53,028 nucleotides of DNA from Verrucomicrobiales bacterium (GTDB lineage Bacteria; Verrucomicrobiota; Verrucomicrobiia; Limisphaerales; UBA9464), in contig JAEUHD010000320.1 in the NCBI GenBank assembly GCA_016793645.1, positions 1-53,028 of the forward strand, given 5' to 3'. Shown here piece after piece: positions 44,501 to 52,922 of the stretch; the stretch's first letter is position 1, and every line of letters starts with the position of its first letter. The notes under the pieces are model-generated. The model did not search any database. It saw nothing but the letters and a program-made list of their open reading frames with translations, and was not told where the DNA came from. The position numbers and the translations under genes are program-made.

Positions 44501-45186
44501 GACGGCTTGATGTCGCGATGAATGATCCCCTTCTGGTGCGCGTGCTGGATGGCGTGGCAGACGAGGACAAAGAGTTTGAGGCGCTGCTCGGCCGTCAGTT
44601 GGTTGTCGTCGCAGTAGCGAGTGATGGCATGGCCGCGGACCAGTTCCATCACGAAGTATGGCCGGCCGGCATCCGTGGCACCGGCATCCAGGACCTTGGC
44701 GATGTTGGGATGATCCATCATGGCCAGGGCCTGACGCTCGGCCTCGAAGCGGGCAATGACCTGCCGGGTGTCCATGCCCAGCTTGATGATCTTGAGCGCG
44801 ACCTTGCGCTTCACCGGTTCACGCTGCTCGGCGACGTACACCTCGCCGAAGCCGCCCTCGCCGATCTTCTCCAGCAGCTTGTACCGTCCGATCTGGGTGC
44901 CGGGCCCCTCCTCCGCCGGCAGGGCCAGCGGGGGAACGGACGGTGCTCCCGAAGGCCCCCGCAGGAATGCGACCGGGACCGGAACCACCGGCGATGAATC
45001 CAGGAGCGTGCCTGCGGCATCGCTGGCGCCCAGCAGTTCCTCGACACTTCGTCGCAGCTCCGGACGTCCGGCGCAGGCCTGGTCCAGGTACGCGGCGCGC
45101 GCCGCGGGCGAGGTCAGCACCACCGCGGCGGCGAAGATCGTTTCCTCAGACTCGGGGGAGGGATTCACGGGCGTGGGATTGGCCAT
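41581..45186 (-). CDS. Transmembrane Ser/Thr protein kinase with WD40-like propeller
   Basis: From ATG 45186, preceded by GGGAG eight bases upstream, the product is 1201 residues. Residues about 100-310 form a Hanks-type kinase: IGEGGFGEVY, K132 in VALKII, HRDIKPSN with D225, and DFG with D246. The ~90-residue leader contains RAAYLDQACAGRPELRR, usual in this kinase group. A transmembrane helix spans about 426-447 (LAFAASGAVALALVLGLLAAM), then a coiled coil. About 560-1190 is a many-bladed propeller with repeated FSPDG blocks. It probably senses an external or periplasmic signal and regulates the ECF sigma encoded next. Confidence 0.92.
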   Translation of the reverse strand: MANPTPVNPSPESEETIFAAAVVLTSPAARAAYLDQACAGRPELRRSVEELLGASDAAGTLLDSSPVVPVPVAFLRGPSGAPSVPPLALPAEEGPGTQIGRYKLLEKIGEGGFGEVYVAEQREPVKRKVALKIIKLGMDTRQVIARFEAERQALAMMDHPNIAKVLDAGATDAGRPYFVMELVRGHAITRYCDDNQLTAEQRLKLFVLVCHAIQHAHQKGIIHRDIKPSNILVTLHDGVPVPKVIDFGIAKATQGELTDKTIHTQFQSFIGTPAYVSPEQVEMSGLDIDTRSDIYALGVLLYELLVGRTPFDGRELLQAGLDSMRRTIRETEPVRPSTRLSTLQGNERTSVSQRRGGADVTRLAGALRGDVDWIVMKCLEKDRTRRYETANGLAADITRHLTNEPVTARPPSITYRFQKALRRNRLAFAASGAVALALVLGLLAAMGQAIRATRAEREQTQLRSQADRAKELADVARREALTNAADATARLYTSLVGEARATRVAQRVGYREDAFELLKKANVLNTPMRNPEELRLEAMACLGDFVGFKPRPMGEIEGNGWHAGLRLDPHGKTVVLFGGTGDDSPPGFVRLIELPGGREKLRWRSPLPVFDPVFSSPGDHLTAIATPDGQDLFSEDQDAHLAEFTQTSNGEWSHKAWRAWPHLHGVERIRDRLIGLAGDPVDRGQRSLRLVDLESGRLQGVLTRESGSFWPWVADVDPSGRRLAILAKSPDLEHKEVEIWDLGTGQRVKTLASELDDYGDLRFSPDGGYLLACSGEGSAVHRTTDFERVDRISGYVAWNTTGSFAPNRSLLALGMQQQGRLLLRDYLRQETMTVISEPGIFMGAFSPDGEFLLTLGTKRLNGYRLDAAREFLDLGGHKMSVPGLAFSPDGRFLASVGKDRTLKIWEADTGRMMAEGSQLLPTPGQAVCFSPDGRVICTGGFQTSRIQFWDAANGRMTLELDDEVGGRTWSLQWIDDPAGGTRLLRASDFVERRPGISSWRVSSTQELITGNQASCVASDAFRHGPSLSLVASAKGGRIAYLTGDWTGGNSRLMAGQIQALGETKVLKEKMAFGVQGVAMTADGLQVVAASGPNLSLFDIGTGGVIRQFSHDPQRKFEFLALSTDERWLAVGSGSGLGVEIYDFATGSLRYRLPDREGTVYWLAWQPGSPRLAVARDNGGIGIWDLSRIDAQLEQLGLSDAH

Positions 45187-45390
45187 ACCGAACTCCCATG
45201 CGCAAGCCAGCCCCAAAACGGATCATCGAATTGGGAAAATGATCCGGGTCCCGTAGAGGACGACGTCAGATAGACTCCATTTCGATCCCCGTCGGCGGCT
45301 ACGAACCGGGTAGCCGCGGAGGGTACGACGCGCTGACTTCCCCGCGACGTGCGGGGGCTCCGGCGCCTCGTGACCTCGCCGGAAAACAAT
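45187..45390. other. Intergenic region between kinase and P450 genes
   Basis: This 204-base stretch lies upstream of the kinase gene and downstream of the P450 gene on the same strand. I found no coding sequence, tRNA or convincing promoter boxes in it. It contains short GC-rich inverted pieces such as CCCGCGACGTGCGGGG near 45340-45358, which could end the P450 transcript. Confidence 0.4.
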
Positions 45391-46713
45391 TCAACGCACT
45401 CCGAGGACCCGGACGGGCACCCCAGTGGAAGGACCGATGGTCACATTCTTCCGCTTCGGCACCACGGGTTCGGAATCGACCAACTCGAAGACGTACCTCC
45501 GGAGCAGGGTCCCCAGGACCATGGTCATCTCGTAGGAGGCAAAGGCCGCACCAATGCAGCGACGGTGCCCCCCGCCAAAGGGAAGATATTCGGTCGGTGA
45601 ATACGTCCGCTCCAGAAACCGCTCCGGACGGAACCGCTCCGGGTCCGGATACAGTTTCGGATTGTGGTGCACGAGCACGGTCGCCGGAGCGATCGCCATG
45701 CCGGCAGGGAGATCGTATCCGCCCAGGGACATGGGTTTCGCCAGCTTCCGCAGTGTCTCGGTGACGATCGGATGGATCCGGAGGGTCTCCTGCACCACGG
45801 CCTTGAGGTAGGGCGCGGCTGTCAGGGACGCCGGAGACTCCTCCGGGAGGGCGTCCAACTCCGACCGCAGCCGCGCCAGGATTTCAGGAGACCGGTGCAG
45901 ATGATAGATGGCCCAGGTGAGCGTCAGCGCGGTCGTCTCATGTCCCGCAAACAGGAACGTCATCAGCTCGGAATGGATATGCGGGCGCGAAATGGGGGAA
46001 CCATCCTCATAGCGGGCGCCGCAGAGCATGGACAAAATGTCCTCCCGGGAGGCGGACGACTTCGCCCGCTGGTCGATGATCCGGTCGAGCAGACGGAAGA
46101 GCCCTTCGCGCGCCGCCACAAAACGGTCCCACGGGCTCCAGCCGAATACCGACACATGGGTCTTCCGGGAGAAGAAGATCAGCGGATGGCTTCGCGCCAC
46201 GATCTGTTTGCTCGCGTCCATGAGCTGATTCACCTGATCCCGATCCTCCCCGCCAAAAATCGTCCGAACGATCGTCTCCAGCGAGATGTCGGTCATCAGG
46301 TCCAGGGTCACCACGGTTCCCCGGGGCCGGCGGGATTCGAGGCAGTCCACGGCCGTCCGCTGCATCTCAGAGCCGTACTGCCGCATGCGGTCGCCGTGGA
46401 ACATGGGGGTGATCAGGCGCCGTTCCCGTCGATGCTCCTCGCCGTCGAGCACGAATAGGGAACCCGGTCCCATCAGGGGCAGCATGGTCTGAACCGCAAA
46501 CGGAACGAACAGGGCGGGATCGGCGCCGTGCACCTGCCGGATCAGTTCCTCCCGAGCGGTCACCACGACCGGACCATTCAGGGAATGCAGCAGAAAGGGA
46601 TCCCCGTAACGTCCCACCCACTTCTCCATGGCCGCCCGCGGATTCCGGATCAGTTCCAGGGTCGGTCGCCATGACCCGGAAGGCCCCGGGGGAAGCTGGG
46701 ATTTTCGCTCCAT
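45391..46713 (-). CDS. Cytochrome P450
   Basis: From ATG 46713 (GTG 46716 is alternative) the product is 440 residues. It has the I-helix FAGHETTALTLTWA, the ExxR in QETLRIHPIV, and the heme loop PFGGGHRRCIG with the cysteine ligand near residue 386. It is a soluble-type monooxygenase with no visible N-terminal membrane helix, requiring redox partners not seen nearby. It sits six bases downstream of a catalytically degenerate M16 peptidase gene, so it is cotranscribed with the peptidase pair. Its substrate is unknown; no small precursor gene was recognised. Confidence 0.93.
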   Translation of the reverse strand: MERKSQLPPGPSGSWRPTLELIRNPRAAMEKWVGRYGDPFLLHSLNGPVVVTAREELIRQVHGADPALFVPFAVQTMLPLMGPGSLFVLDGEEHRRERRLITPMFHGDRMRQYGSEMQRTAVDCLESRRPRGTVVTLDLMTDISLETIVRTIFGGEDRDQVNQLMDASKQIVARSHPLIFFSRKTHVSVFGWSPWDRFVAAREGLFRLLDRIIDQRAKSSASREDILSMLCGARYEDGSPISRPHIHSELMTFLFAGHETTALTLTWAIYHLHRSPEILARLRSELDALPEESPASLTAAPYLKAVVQETLRIHPIVTETLRKLAKPMSLGGYDLPAGMAIAPATVLVHHNPKLYPDPERFRPERFLERTYSPTEYLPFGGGHRRCIGAAFASYEMTMVLGTLLRRYVFELVDSEPVVPKRKNVTIGPSTGVPVRVLGVR

Positions 46714-46719
46714 CACGCG

Positions 46720-48204
46720 TCAGGGCAGCGGCGCCATCGTGAGCGGATCCCGGAGCGGCAACGGCACCACGGGACCGCTCGAGAGCTTCCCCAGGGAGAC
46801 CGGGTGGGTCGGATCCCCCTGTTCGATCTCCGCCCGCTGGCCGACCATCAGGATGACCGCCCGATCCGGATGCAGGTGCTCCTTCGCCACCCGCTGCACG
46901 TCGGCCACCGACACCGCCTCGATCTTCGGACGCCACTGCTGCCAGTAGTTGGGATCCTCCGCAAAGCGTCCGGTGAATTCATCCCGGGCAAAGAGCGAGG
47001 CCACCTTGGCCTTGGTGTTGAAGTTCTCCGGAAACGTATCGATGGACGACCGCTTTGCCGTGGTGAGTTCCTCGTCGCTGACCGGCGTCGCCGTGATGCG
47101 TCCCATCTCCTCAAGAACGATCTGCGTCGCGTAGGTCACCGTCCGCGACTTCGAGGCGAATCCCGCCTGGAACGGACGGGGATAATACACGCCTCCCGGG
47201 AAACGGCTGCCCGCGCCATAGGCCAGTCCCTCATCCGAGCGGACGCGGTTCATGATCCGGGACGTAAACCCGCCGCCTCCGAGGATGTCGTTCATCACCT
47301 CGATGGCGGGAAAGTCCGGATTGCTGCGCAGCACCCCCGGCAGCAGCACGCCCACACGCCCCTGGTTGACGTCCTTGTTGACGATGTAGATTCCGGGTGG
47401 GGCCATCACGATATTGGTGGGAATGGCGGGAGGCTTTTCGCCCGGGAAGGGCCAGTTGCCAAAGAGGTCCTCGAGCTGCGCGATCATCGCGGTTCGTTCA
47501 AAATCTCCGCTGACCGCCACCACGAAGCTGCCCGGATGAATCCAGCGATGGTGGAACGCGTGCAAATCCCCGGCGGTGATGGCGGTGACACTGGCCTCGG
47601 TGGTGTACCGGCACGCCCAGAAATTCGTCCCATAGGCGAGGAACTCCCGTTCCCGCGCCTCGATGGCGGTCGAATCATCATTCCGCTGCTTCATGCCCTG
47701 GATGCTTTGCTGGCGGAAGAGGTCGAGCTTGTTCTGCTGGAAACGCGGCTCGGTCAGGACCTCGCGCAGAATCTTCAGCCCCTCGGGCAGATCCTTGGAG
47801 AGCAGGTTGAGGCTGACCGATCCGGAGTCGTCTCCAATCGAGGACACCAGGTTTGCGGCGAGGAACGCCAGGCGCTCCTCCAGTTCCTCCGCGGTCCGGG
47901 ACGTCGTTCCACCCCGGGCGAGCAGGTACCCGGTGAACTCCGCCAACCCGGTCTTGTCCGCCGGATCCAGGTAGTTCCCGCACCGGATGAGAATGCTGAT
48001 CGTGACCAGCGGCAGTGTGCGATCGGGAACCACATAGGCCACCGGTCCGGACTTGAGGGGCACACGGAAGTCCACCGGCCTGGGGGGCTCATAGGTGAGC
48101 GGCGGGAACGTCAGTTTCTCGGGACGATCCGGGATCTCCGCGGCACTCAGGGAACCGGACACCAGCAGGGCGGCGGCGGTGATCGTGATGAAAAGGGATC
48201 TCAT
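46720..48204 (-). CDS. M16-family peptidase-like protein lacking HxxEH
   Basis: From ATG 48204 the product is 494 residues with a signal peptide (LFITITAAALLVSGSLSAAE). It has the M16 fold but the zinc motif reads GLAEFTGYLLARGGT where active members have HxxEH, so the zinc site is missing and it is probably the non-catalytic partner. It has the M16 C-terminal block NRVRSDEGLAYGAGS and FPGGVYYPRPF typical of the R/Y pair that closes on substrate. It is 40 bases downstream of an active M16 gene, forming an M16 alpha/beta-like pair. Confidence 0.88.
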   Translation of the reverse strand: MRSLFITITAAALLVSGSLSAAEIPDRPEKLTFPPLTYEPPRPVDFRVPLKSGPVAYVVPDRTLPLVTISILIRCGNYLDPADKTGLAEFTGYLLARGGTTSRTAEELEERLAFLAANLVSSIGDDSGSVSLNLLSKDLPEGLKILREVLTEPRFQQNKLDLFRQQSIQGMKQRNDDSTAIEAREREFLAYGTNFWACRYTTEASVTAITAGDLHAFHHRWIHPGSFVVAVSGDFERTAMIAQLEDLFGNWPFPGEKPPAIPTNIVMAPPGIYIVNKDVNQGRVGVLLPGVLRSNPDFPAIEVMNDILGGGGFTSRIMNRVRSDEGLAYGAGSRFPGGVYYPRPFQAGFASKSRTVTYATQIVLEEMGRITATPVSDEELTTAKRSSIDTFPENFNTKAKVASLFARDEFTGRFAEDPNYWQQWRPKIEAVSVADVQRVAKEHLHPDRAVILMVGQRAEIEQGDPTHPVSLGKLSSGPVVPLPLRDPLTMAPLP

Positions 48205-48244
48205 GGAGGGAAGGCTGGAAATGAAAAGGGGCGGGACGCGGGGT

Positions 48245-49975
48245 TCAGGGCTTCTCGAGTTCGGCGATGCGGGCCGCGACCTTCTTCTGGATGATCTTCT
48301 GCAGTTGCTGGCGCTTGGGATCCGCATTGGCGGACTGGGCCTCCATCTGGGACAGGGCCTGCTTCAACCTGGCGACGTCCTTCTCCCCCGCCAGCGACTC
48401 CACAATTCGGCGGACCACGGGCCGCTGCTCGGCGCTGAGTCCGGCCAGGTCGGGATCCTCGGACGCGGCAGCGCCCGGCTTCCGGGTGTAGATCGCGACC
48501 GCGCGGGCTTCCGGCGTGAAATAGCGCCGGGCGACCCGCTGGACATCCTCGGCGGTGACCGCCGCCAGCTTTGCGCCGGCCTCGTTGACTTCACGCCAGT
48601 CCCCGGAACCCTCGTTCTGGAGGATCTGCATGAAGATCGGGAAGTTGGCGGACAGCTTCCGGTATTCGAAGGCGGCGAACTGGTTCTTCACCTTCTGCAA
48701 TTCCTCGGCCGGCACCAACTCGTTCTTCAGGCGCTCCAGTTCGGCGTAGATCCCCTGCTCCACATCCTCGGGGGTTTTGCCGTCCTTGGCCTCGCCACCG
48801 ATGTTGAAAAGTCCGGCCCACTTCCGCGAATCCTGCTGCGCATAGGTCTCGGTGGCGACCTCCTTGCCGAGCACGAGGCCCTTGTAGAGACGTCCCGTGC
48901 GGCCGCTGAGCAGGAGCTGCAGCACATCGAGCGGGTAGCTGTCGCGATGCTGGAAGGCGACCGTCTTCCAGAGAATGTCCACCTGGGGATTGGTCTCCGC
49001 CTCGGCATACATCCGCTTTTCGGCCGCCTGTTCCGGTTCCCGCGTGGTCACCTCGGGCGGCGGGCGGGTCCCGGCGGGGATGCGTCCGAAGTACCGCTGC
49101 ACCATCGCTTCCGCATCGTCGGGTTTGAAATCGCCCACGAGCACGATCGTGATGTTCTGCGGCTGGTAATAGAGCGCGTAGAAGGCGTCGGCGTCCTTCT
49201 TGGAAATGTTCGGGATGTCGCTGGGCCATCCGAGGACCGGCCACATGTAGGGGTGCGCATCCCAGAACACGGCGTTGAACTCCTCGGCAAACTTCCCGAT
49301 CGGCGTCGATTCCACGCGCATCCGGCGCTCCTCGTACACCACGTCCCGCTCGGCGTAGAACTCGCGGAACACCGGACGCAGCAGGCGCTCGCTCTCCATC
49401 CAGCACCACAGCTCCAGCTTGTTGGCCGGCACATTGATGAAGTAGCCGGTCATGTCCTCGGAAGTGAAGGCGTTCATGCCCGAGGCGCCGGCGGTGGTGT
49501 ACACGCGGTCGAACTCGTTCTTCACCAGCAGCGCGCGCTGCTCGTCGATGAGCTTGCGGAACTCGGTCTCCAGCTCGCGGTATCGCGGGGTCAGGTTCCC
49601 GGGCGATGTCAGGTCGGAAATCTCCCCGTGCCGGTATGCGAGCCGCAGGGACGCCTCCTCCTGGCGCATCAGGTCCCGGACCCGTTCCTGTTCGGCGATC
49701 AGCTCCAGATCGCGCTTCGCGTCCCGGGTGCCGAGGGTGGGCGTGCCCTTGAACATCATGTGTTCGAAAAGGTGGGCGATGCCCGTGGTGCCCAACTGCT
49801 CGTTGGCGCTGCCCACCTTCACCACCCAGCCCCCGGCGATCCGCGGCTCCTCATGGCGTTCGACCATCAGGAGCTTGAATCCATTGGGGAGGTGTTTCTC
49901 GACGACCGGGATCTGTTGCGCGGACGCGGGAACCAGGGCCAGCAGGGCGCCGGCGACGAGGCGAAGGGAGTTCAT
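48245..49975 (-). CDS. M16-family zinc metallopeptidase
   Basis: From ATG 49975 (GTG 49984 alternative) the product is 576 residues with a signal peptide (LRLVAGALLALVPASAQ). The inverted zinc motif is complete: H68xxE71H72 in HLFEHMMFKGT. A charged helical insertion of roughly 65 residues (about 85-150) separates it from the third ligand region. The C-terminal domains include KVAAFQHRDSYPLDVLQLLLSGRTGRLY. It is the active member of the two-peptidase pair and should act on periplasmic or exported peptides. It is the first gene of the operon with the M16-like and P450 genes. Confidence 0.93.
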   Translation of the reverse strand: MNSLRLVAGALLALVPASAQQIPVVEKHLPNGFKLLMVERHEEPRIAGGWVVKVGSANEQLGTTGIAHLFEHMMFKGTPTLGTRDAKRDLELIAEQERVRDLMRQEEASLRLAYRHGEISDLTSPGNLTPRYRELETEFRKLIDEQRALLVKNEFDRVYTTAGASGMNAFTSEDMTGYFINVPANKLELWCWMESERLLRPVFREFYAERDVVYEERRMRVESTPIGKFAEEFNAVFWDAHPYMWPVLGWPSDIPNISKKDADAFYALYYQPQNITIVLVGDFKPDDAEAMVQRYFGRIPAGTRPPPEVTTREPEQAAEKRMYAEAETNPQVDILWKTVAFQHRDSYPLDVLQLLLSGRTGRLYKGLVLGKEVATETYAQQDSRKWAGLFNIGGEAKDGKTPEDVEQGIYAELERLKNELVPAEELQKVKNQFAAFEYRKLSANFPIFMQILQNEGSGDWREVNEAGAKLAAVTAEDVQRVARRYFTPEARAVAIYTRKPGAAASEDPDLAGLSAEQRPVVRRIVESLAGEKDVARLKQALSQMEAQSANADPKRQQLQKIIQKKVAARIAELEKP

Positions 49976-50074
49976 GGAGGCCACCGCCGGAACAATGCCG
50001 GGGCGGAGCCTTTCGGCAAGCCGTCGTCGCGCCGGGAACCCGGATCGCCGGAATCCGGCGCGGGATGTCCCGGA

Positions 50075-52240
50075 TCAGTTCAGCTCAAGGCGGAAGAATC
50101 GGCGGTCCGAATCCACGGGCACGGTCAACTGGACCCGCGCGCCGTCGTTCTCCGGCGTGCCTGCCGTGGGCACCCAGGGCCCCCCAATTCCAGGAGAGGT
50201 CTTGGGGGAGTACAGCCCCGACGCCGCCGAGGGCCAGGACAGCAACAGTTCGGTGGGGGACAGCAGTTCCGAACTCAGAACCGGCAGCGCCACGGTGAGG
50301 TTGATCTGCCGTTCATTGTCCCCCGGGGACGTGTCGGGGGTCGTCGACACGGCGCGTGCCGTGACGATCCGGCTCTCATTCGGCGAACCCGCCGCGGCCC
50401 TCACCCCGCCCGTGAAGAACCCCTGCGGTTCCATCAGGCCCCGGTTGAAGGTGATCTTCTGTCCGTTGACCTCGTAAGGATAGGTGCTGATGGCCTCCAG
50501 GAAGGCGAGCCCGGGGGGCAGTTCCACTTCCACCCGGGTCGCCGCGGCCGGCAGGGGTCCGTTGTTCACCACAAGAATGTTGAACGTCACGGGTCCAAAG
50601 GCGACGGCCGGATTCGGGGCTGCCCCAAGGGACAACCGAAGATCGGCGGTGCTGCCGACAACAAAATCCTCCACCGAGTCCGAGGAACCGTCGGGATTGG
50701 TGACCCGGATTTTTCCCGTGGTGGCCCCGGCCGGGACATTGGCCACGAGGGTGACCGACGACGGCGCCGTGAACGGCGTCTCCACCCCGTTGAAGGCCAC
50801 CCGGGTGGCCGTGCCCAGATTCGAACCCACTATGGTCACCGCCGTGCCGACCGGACCGAACTTCGGGCTGAATCCGGTGATCAGCGGTTCCTTCCCCAAC
50901 ACCGTGAAGGAACTCGCCGACAAACCCGTGCCACCGGGTCCGATCACGGAAAATGACCCGGACGTGGCATTCGCCGGCACCGCCAGGATGATCTTCGTGT
51001 TGTCAACAACCGTGAAGACGGGCACCGCCGCTCCATTCAGCTTCACGGCGGTGGTCCCGAGAAGATTGAAGCCCGAGAGCGTCACCGAGACGCCCGCCGA
51101 ACCGCTGGACGGCGTAAAGCCCGAGACGAAGGGAGGCGAATAGAACAGGTCATCCGTCACGGACGATCCCCCGGCGGTGGTCACCGTGATGGGGCCCGAG
51201 GCGACTCCGGGGGGAACCACGACGTCCACGCGGGCCGCCGAGACGTTGGTGATGGAGGTCGTCGCCGCGGCGACATTGCCAAACAAGACCGCCTTGGTGC
51301 CCGAGAGTCCGCTGCCCACCAGGGTCACCACGGTGCCGGCAGGACCGCCGTTCGGCGCAAACGCGCTGACCCGGGGCAGGATGTTGAAGTTCGAGGTGGT
51401 GATGAAACTTCCGCCCGGGACCGTGATTCGCAGCGGCCCCGTCACGGCGGCGGCCGGCACCACGGCCGTCAGGTTGGTGTTGGACAACACCTCAAACTGC
51501 GTCACGGGAGCGCCCCCGATGGTCAGGGTGAGTTGACTCGGGGTCTTCACCAGGAAGTTCAACCCCTTGAGATGGATCGTATCGCCCGCGGCCCCATTCG
51601 TGGTGAACGCCTCGATGCGCGGCGACCCGTAGATGTAGTCCGTGGTGTTCGTCACCCAACCGACCGCGGTGCGCAGGGACAGGTACCCCGTGGGCAGGAT
51701 CGGGGGAATGGTCGCCAGGATCTGGTTCTCGGCGGTGGCACTGGCGGGGATCAGGTTCGTCCCCACCTGGACTAGGACTTCCGGAATGTTCGGGACATAG
51801 AAATTGGCGCCGATAATGGTCAGGGTGGATGCGGGCGTCGCAATCACGGGCTTCTCGAAGAGGATGGTGTCCCCGATGCTCCCGATGATTTTCGTGCCGA
51901 AATCCTCAATCCGGGGAAAGGCATAGAACAGGAACGGTGTCGTATAGGTCCCCCCCGCATTCATCACGGTGATCGGTGCGAGCGGCACCTTGTCGGGGAC
52001 GATGGCGACAATCCGGATATTGTTCGCCAGGACCAGACTGGCCTCCACATTGCCGAACAAAACGCGCGGGGCCGGAGCGGTCGGACGCAGCCCGCTGCCC
52101 ACGATGGTCACCTGGGTCCCCGGCAGTCCGGTATCCGGGGTGAAGCCGGTGATGAAGGGTGCGGCAAGACCCGTGGACGCCAACGAAACCAACACCACCA
52201 GAGACCAAAGCACTCGCCGAAGGGACACCGGGACAGTCAT
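50075..52240 (-). CDS. Secreted IPT/TIG-repeat protein with a DUF11 domain
   Basis: From ATG 52240 the product is 721 residues with a signal peptide (WSLVVLVSLASTGLAAP). It contains about six IPT/TIG units recognisable by openings such as PFITGFTPDTGLPGTQVTIV, PRVSAFAPNGGPAGTVVTLV and PLITGFSPKFGPVGTAVTIV. Near 590-650 is a DUF11-like domain (FGPVTFNILVVNNGPLPAAA). It is probably a secreted or surface adhesin. It is 99 bases upstream of the M16 gene on the same strand, so cotranscription is possible but uncertain. Confidence 0.82.
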   Translation of the reverse strand: MTVPVSLRRVLWSLVVLVSLASTGLAAPFITGFTPDTGLPGTQVTIVGSGLRPTAPAPRVLFGNVEASLVLANNIRIVAIVPDKVPLAPITVMNAGGTYTTPFLFYAFPRIEDFGTKIIGSIGDTILFEKPVIATPASTLTIIGANFYVPNIPEVLVQVGTNLIPASATAENQILATIPPILPTGYLSLRTAVGWVTNTTDYIYGSPRIEAFTTNGAAGDTIHLKGLNFLVKTPSQLTLTIGGAPVTQFEVLSNTNLTAVVPAAAVTGPLRITVPGGSFITTSNFNILPRVSAFAPNGGPAGTVVTLVGSGLSGTKAVLFGNVAAATTSITNVSAARVDVVVPPGVASGPITVTTAGGSSVTDDLFYSPPFVSGFTPSSGSAGVSVTLSGFNLLGTTAVKLNGAAVPVFTVVDNTKIILAVPANATSGSFSVIGPGGTGLSASSFTVLGKEPLITGFSPKFGPVGTAVTIVGSNLGTATRVAFNGVETPFTAPSSVTLVANVPAGATTGKIRVTNPDGSSDSVEDFVVGSTADLRLSLGAAPNPAVAFGPVTFNILVVNNGPLPAAATRVEVELPPGLAFLEAISTYPYEVNGQKITFNRGLMEPQGFFTGGVRAAAGSPNESRIVTARAVSTTPDTSPGDNERQINLTVALPVLSSELLSPTELLLSWPSAASGLYSPKTSPGIGGPWVPTAGTPENDGARVQLTVPVDSDRRFFRLELN

Positions 52241-52286
52241 GAGGGCGACAACCAAGCGGATTCGTTCACGGATGTCAAAACTGGAG

Positions 52287-52922
52287 TCACACCGCCTCTG
52301 CCCCGGAATCGGCCCCGGTCAGGAACTCCCGGATCACCGAAAGCTCCGCCTCGCCGGCAATCGTGTGCACCTTGTTGAACTCCCGCCAGTCCACTGAGAG
52401 CCCCGCACGCTTCAACTCCGCCACCTGCCGGGCCACCTCGGCAAACGGGATCAGGGGATCCCGCGTCCCGTGCGTAAACAGCATCCGCTGCTCCCGCGCC
52501 ACCGGAGACAATTCCCGGAGAAGCGTTTCCGGGTCCCAGACGTACCCGCTGATCCCAACCAGGCCCGCCAGTCGCCGGGAATACCGAAACCCGACATCCA
52601 CGGTCATCAGGCATCCCTGCGAAAACCCGAGCAACGCCGTCTGGTCCGCCGGGAACCCCGCGGCCGCCTGGGCGTCCAGAAGGGCCAACAGCAGGCGGCG
52701 GCTCCGGAGAATCCCGGGCTCGGAGTCCCCGTTCAGGTCGTACCACGAATATCCCCCGTAGTAGTCGTCCGGCGCATTGACCAACAGGTAGTTCAAGTCG
52801 TCCAGATGCAGCGCCTCGGGAAGCCACCGCCACCCCGACATGGAATCCCCCAGGCCATGCAATACGACCAGAAGCCGCCGGGAGGAACGGCGCACGGCGG
52901 GAATGAGTTCGGAGGTCAGCAT
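52287..52922 (-). CDS. Alpha/beta-hydrolase, carboxylesterase/phospholipase type
   Basis: From ATG 52922 (TTG 52940 alternative) the product is 211 residues. It has LVVLHGLGDSMSGWRWLP with the oxyanion region, the nucleophile in LLGFSQGCLM, an aspartate in FTHGTRDPLIPF and the histidine in NKVHTIAGE. Size and motifs fit the esterase/lysophospholipase family related to YpfH. It is probably cytoplasmic, as no signal peptide is seen. The last 88 bases of the window hold no gene. Confidence 0.88.
   Translation of the reverse strand: MLTSELIPAVRRSSRRLLVVLHGLGDSMSGWRWLPEALHLDDLNYLLVNAPDDYYGGYSWYDLNGDSEPGILRSRRLLLALLDAQAAAGFPADQTALLGFSQGCLMTVDVGFRYSRRLAGLVGISGYVWDPETLLRELSPVAREQRMLFTHGTRDPLIPFAEVARQVAELKRAGLSVDWREFNKVHTIAGEAELSVIREFLTGADSGAEAV

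Noticed and set aside
48095..50956. A 953-codon open frame on the plus strand opposite the M16 genes
   Set aside because: It is antisense to two well-supported peptidase genes; high GC with strong codon bias makes long antisense frames common, and its composition is not protein-like.
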